Assembly: GCA_017646305.1 (NCBI GenBank)
Contig: JAGCMR010000215.1
Span: 1-14,047, forward strand
DNA from: Spirochaetaceae bacterium
Lineage (GTDB): Bacteria; Spirochaetota; Spirochaetia; Treponematales; Treponemataceae
DNA: 14,047 nt
Reading direction: 5' to 3'
The translations under genes were made by a program, and so were the position numbers. This document shows positions 12,397 to 14,047 of the stretch, piece by piece; position 1 is the stretch's first letter; the number at the start of each line of letters is the position of its first letter. The notes under the pieces are model-generated. The model saw only the letters and a program-made list of their open reading frames with translations. It had not been told where the DNA came from and searched no databases.

Positions 12397-12840
12397 ATGT
12401 TCGTGGATTTTTTGCCCATACGGCTTTACACTTCAGAAATGCTACGGCAAGCAAAAGTAAAAACTGTGGCCCAGAATCTACCTTTCAGTTTTTCCAAAGG
12501 TTTTTTCTGCTTTTCCTGTCCATGGGAAAATATTTGTACAAATAATTCCCCATGTTTTGTTTTTGCGTATGCTGCCTATGCTCCCCGCCACTTTTTAACG
12601 GCTATCAAAAAACTTGGCTACAATGTTTTACTGTTGGAAGGAATCCTACACCGTAGAAAGTTGCGGATAACTTTTGATAACGGAAAGAGTTTTACTTTTT
12701 CCGTGTCTCTTATTATTTCTTCTACGGAATGCATCCACATTGCCCAACAATTACTTTTAAGATGGAATCTTTCAAAGTTGCCAAAAGATTTCTATGCAAT
12801 AGAAATCCTGCCACGCTATTATTATCTTCCAAAGTCCTAG
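12397..12840 (+). CDS. Hypothetical protein, 147 residues
   Basis: The ATG at 12397 is chosen for its AGGAGGT site; the frame is open a little further upstream through the hairpin but without signals. Residues ~28-45 are rich in Phe and Cys (FSFSKGFFCFSCPWENICTN), giving three cysteines in about 10 residues. A basic stretch follows (LLEGILHRRKLRITFDNG), and the C-terminus is aromatic (YAIEILPRYYYLPKS). It is the last clear gene of the plus-strand series. Function unknown; the clustered cysteines may form a small metal site. Confidence 0.7.
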   Translation: MFVDFLPIRLYTSEMLRQAKVKTVAQNLPFSFSKGFFCFSCPWENICTNNSPCFVFAYAAYAPRHFLTAIKKLGYNVLLLEGILHRRKLRITFDNGKSFTFSVSLIISSTECIHIAQQLLLRWNLSKLPKDFYAIEILPRYYYLPKS

Positions 12841-12851
12841 CTTTTGTTTCT

Positions 12852-12880
12852 GGAACTTGTAAGGAATTCTTACAAGTTCC
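12852..12880 (+). terminator. Long perfect hairpin after the plus-strand genes
   Basis: GGAACTTGTAAG (12852-12863) pairs perfectly with CTTACAAGTTCC (12869-12880) around GAATT. The following CTTTCTTTGTCTT is T-rich but not a clean T run, so it may be a terminator, or an operator-like element next to parS. Confidence 0.6.
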
Positions 12881-12908
12881 CTTTCTTTGTCTTCCGTGTC
12901 TTTCACAA

Positions 12909-12924
12909 TGTTTCACGTGAAACA
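12909..12924. promoter_or_regulatory. parS: Canonical parS centromere site
   Basis: TGTTTCACGTGAAACA is a perfect 16-base palindrome and fits the conserved bacterial chromosomal parS consensus TGTTNCACGTGAAACA at every position. ParB loads at such sites as a CTP-dependent clamp and spreads along the DNA, and ParA or SMC then acts on it. No parA or parB gene is in this window. The site lies outside the well-supported genes, 29 bases after a long hairpin. Confidence 0.85.
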
Positions 12925-13090
12925 ATTTCACGCCACAAAAAGAAAAACTTTTCCAAAATGTTCCAATTGTTTTACATTTTCTATTTGTTTCAAAAAAGAA
13001 ACGAAACTTTTACCGCAATTTTTTTGCGAAAATTTTTCCAGAAAAACCGCCATTCCCGCACCACTCCCAAAATGGGACAAAATGCCCTAA
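12909..13090 (+). CDS. Doubtful 60-codon Cys-rich ORF starting within parS
   Basis: The frame starting at the ATG that overlaps parS reads MFHVKQFHATKRKTFPKCSN, then further cysteines (CFTFSICFKKE, QFFCENF) and ends PKWDKMP. A C-x2-C followed by C and C could form a small zinc site. There is no Shine-Dalgarno sequence, and another frame is open across the same bases, so this may be only chance in AT-rich DNA. Confidence 0.2.
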
Positions 13091-13126
13091 AAAGGGGACT
13101 CAAGTATACAAAATAGGCTGCAAAAA

Positions 13127-13138
13127 GCCCTGCAGGGC
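13127..13138. repeat. GCCCTGCAGGGC palindrome
   Basis: A perfect 12-base palindrome just before the bidirectional terminator, similar to the GCCC-TGC-GGGC elements at 1991-2009, 6440-6450 and 14000-14037. Confidence 0.5.
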
Positions 13139-13140
13139 AT

Positions 13141-13190
13141 AAAAAAGCCCCCTAAAAGGCCGTTTTTAGCGGTCTAGGGGGCTATTTTTT
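13141..13190. terminator. Bidirectional terminator between convergent genes
   Basis: AGCCCCCTA (13146-13154) pairs with TAGGGGGCT (13175-13183). A6 precedes it and T6 follows, so it can end transcription from both sides. It lies directly beyond the stop of the minus-strand gene at 13189. Confidence 0.9.
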
Positions 13191-13479
13191 AGTAATTATG
13201 GCGGGTATATTTACGTTTGAAAGCCTTTTCAAAGTCAAAGCCGTAGATTTTTCTCAGTGTCCTATCACGGCTATTCCTACAAGGCCACTTAGCTTCCCAA
13301 ATAAGCAGCAGCATATTTTCTGGTGCTTTTGAATATTCATAATAAACACCAGTTTCCTTCCACACAAAATAAGTAGCATACAGTACTACTTTATCTCCAT
13401 GGACAGTCTCAATTAAAATCCCTGTATTTAAGTTATACCTCATTATTTCTACTCTCCCTTGCTTCATTAAAAGATACAT
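13189..13479 (-). CDS. Hypothetical protein, 84-96 residues
   Basis: The stop is clear, the start is not: ATG at 13479 (96 residues, AGGA only 3 bases upstream), or ATG at 13443 (84 residues, MRYNLNTGILIE, with GGGAG 10 bases upstream), which I slightly prefer. The protein has a beta-rich first half (GILIETVHGDKVVLYATYFVW) and a basic C-terminus (FEKAFKRKYTRHNY). No known motif or membrane segment. It follows the 92-residue gene in the same direction but after a hairpin. Family not recognised. Confidence 0.6.
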   Translation of the reverse strand: MYLLMKQGRVEIMRYNLNTGILIETVHGDKVVLYATYFVWKETGVYYEYSKAPENMLLLIWEAKWPCRNSRDRTLRKIYGFDFEKAFKRKYTRHNY

Positions 13480-13510
13480 CGTTCCTGGAATTGTTCCAAA
13501 ACCTAGGAAG

Positions 13511-13540
13511 GCCCACGGAAGTATGATCCGTGGGCTATTT
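13511..13540. terminator. Hairpin terminator after the 92-residue gene
   Basis: GCCCACGGA (13511-13519) pairs with TCCGTGGGC (13527-13535) around AGTATGA. The T-rich side (TATTTT) lies on the plus strand; on the minus strand the stem is followed only by CCTTCCTAGG, so leftward termination may be inefficient. Confidence 0.65.
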
Positions 13541-13547
13541 TACGTTG

Positions 13548-13829
13548 TTACCTGCTTAAAAGGTCTTTTTCAAATGCTGCCCTAGCTTTTTCGTAAAGAA
13601 TTCTTGTGCCAAAACAGGTTAGTACCTTCTTTCTTTCTGCATTATCTGCCCAGTCACCACACCATATTTCCAGTAATTCCTGCTCTACCAAGTCTTTATA
13701 AAGAATGGTCTGTTTTCTCATTCCTGTATAAATGTACTTTTTCATGAGAATATACTGGTGGTCAGATATTAGGTGCCATTCTCTTTCAGACAGTGCATCA
13801 GCACGGAAAGTTTTTCCGTTCTCATTCAT
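13548..13829 (-). CDS. Hypothetical protein, 92-93 residues
   Basis: I chose the ATG at 13829 because GGAGGA stands about 8 bases upstream; the frame runs to 13892 without a binding site there. The product (MNENGKTFRADALSEREWHL...) is charged and helical (SEREWHLISDHQYILMKKYI and NAERKKVLTCFGTRILYEKARAAFEKDLLSR), with two cysteines and no membrane helix. It could be a small DNA-binding or regulatory protein, but no helix-turn-helix can be assigned with confidence. A TATAAA hexamer lies further upstream (about 13900) without a convincing -35. Confidence 0.68.
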   Translation of the reverse strand: MNENGKTFRADALSEREWHLISDHQYILMKKYIYTGMRKQTILYKDLVEQELLEIWCGDWADNAERKKVLTCFGTRILYEKARAAFEKDLLSR

Positions 13830-13958
13830 TCTTATTTCCTCCATAGCCATATGCTTCAGGCATGTAAGCCTTTTATGCCTGCTCTTAATCATAGTGGTTT
13901 ATAGTGCTAAGGCCTAGCCCCCTAGTTCACCCGCAAGCCTGTAAAGTCTCCTCACTTC

Positions 13959-14037
13959 ATACGCATTCCGCTACGCTTCAGCGTATTCAGTTCGTCGGGC
14001 CCCCGCCCGCAGGGCGGGGGTGCGGGCGCAGCCCGCA
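13959..14037. repeat. GC-rich tandem hairpins at the window end
   Basis: Three hairpins in a row: ATACGC/GCGTAT (13959-13964 with 13981-13986), CCCCCGCCC-GCA-GGGCGGGGG (14000-14020) and TGCGGGC-GCA-GCCCGCA (14021-14037). The last two are perfect stems with GCA loops. This is far more GC-rich than the rest of the window. No gene is seen from 13893 to the end. Confidence 0.8.
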
Positions 14038-14047
14038 GGGTGGGCAA

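Larger units (their letters stand above)
12841..13188. other. Gap with terminator, parS and AT-rich sequence
   Basis: Between the last plus-strand gene and the two convergent minus-strand genes. It holds a 12-bp hairpin (12852-12880), the parS site (12909-12924), about 200 AT-rich bases with open frames but no ribosome binding site, the palindrome GCCCTGCAGGGC (13127-13138), and a bidirectional terminator (13141-13190). Confidence 0.6.

Noticed and set aside
12844..13116. Plus-strand 90-codon ORF across parS
   Set aside because: Non-ATG start without Shine-Dalgarno, Phe/Lys-rich AT-driven composition, and a competing frame is also open.
1..14047. Insertion sequence or transposon bounded by the inverted repeats
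   Set aside because: No transposase or integrase is visible, no target duplication can be shown, and the arms carry a gene and lie inside the element. HUH Rep is better explained as a replication initiator, though a Rep-type transposase cannot be wholly excluded.

Overview
The window looks like a compact, AT-rich, virus- or plasmid-like replicon, or an integrated copy of one, rather than ordinary chromosome. It has no housekeeping genes, tRNA, rRNA, transposase or integrase that I can recognise. It carries a HUH-type rolling-circle replication initiator, a T7-lysozyme-type amidase beside spanin-like membrane proteins, four paralogous proteins sharing an N-terminal module that resembles DUF6266, and many small unknown genes. 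Strong Shine-Dalgarno sites (AGGAGG type) and textbook sigma-70 promoters (TTGACA, 17-base spacer, TATAAT-like) run throughout. The spanin-like genes suggest a host with an outer membrane. DUF6266-like domains are best known from Bacteroidota, but the promoters and Shine-Dalgarno sites do not look like that phylum, so I leave the host open.

Layout. Bases 1-261 and 10436-10696 are two arms of a long inverted repeat, each carrying a 29-codon gene that points outward. Between them almost everything is on the minus strand. Read leftward from 9782 these are: a DUF6266-like protein; a second one with its own strong promoter and terminator; a membrane protein; two overlapping spanin-like genes; an amidase; a promoter followed by two more DUF6266-like proteins, one 791 residues long; the rep gene with its own promoter and dyad; and three small genes. 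Terminators cut this into separate transcription units.

Bases 9783-10592 are a large non-coding region between the divergent gene blocks. It holds two copies of a GC-rich, foldable ~104-base direct repeat in very AT-rich sequence, then a run of hairpins. It is the best candidate for the replication origin. Rightward of the right arm, five small plus-strand genes (10719-12840) of unknown function are separated by hairpins. They are followed by a perfect 16-base parS site (12909-12924), a bidirectional terminator, and two small minus-strand genes. The window ends in GC-rich tandem hairpins.

How it may work (inference): Rep starts rolling-circle replication at the repeat region. The DUF6266-like proteins are virion or surface components sharing one assembly module. 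Membrane protein, spanins and amidase lyse the cell. The perfect parS, with no parA or parB in view, suggests the element uses the host ParB for segregation or positioning. No known capsid, portal, packaging ATPase or tail gene is recognisable, so if this is a virus its capsid is either of an unfamiliar type or encoded outside the window.
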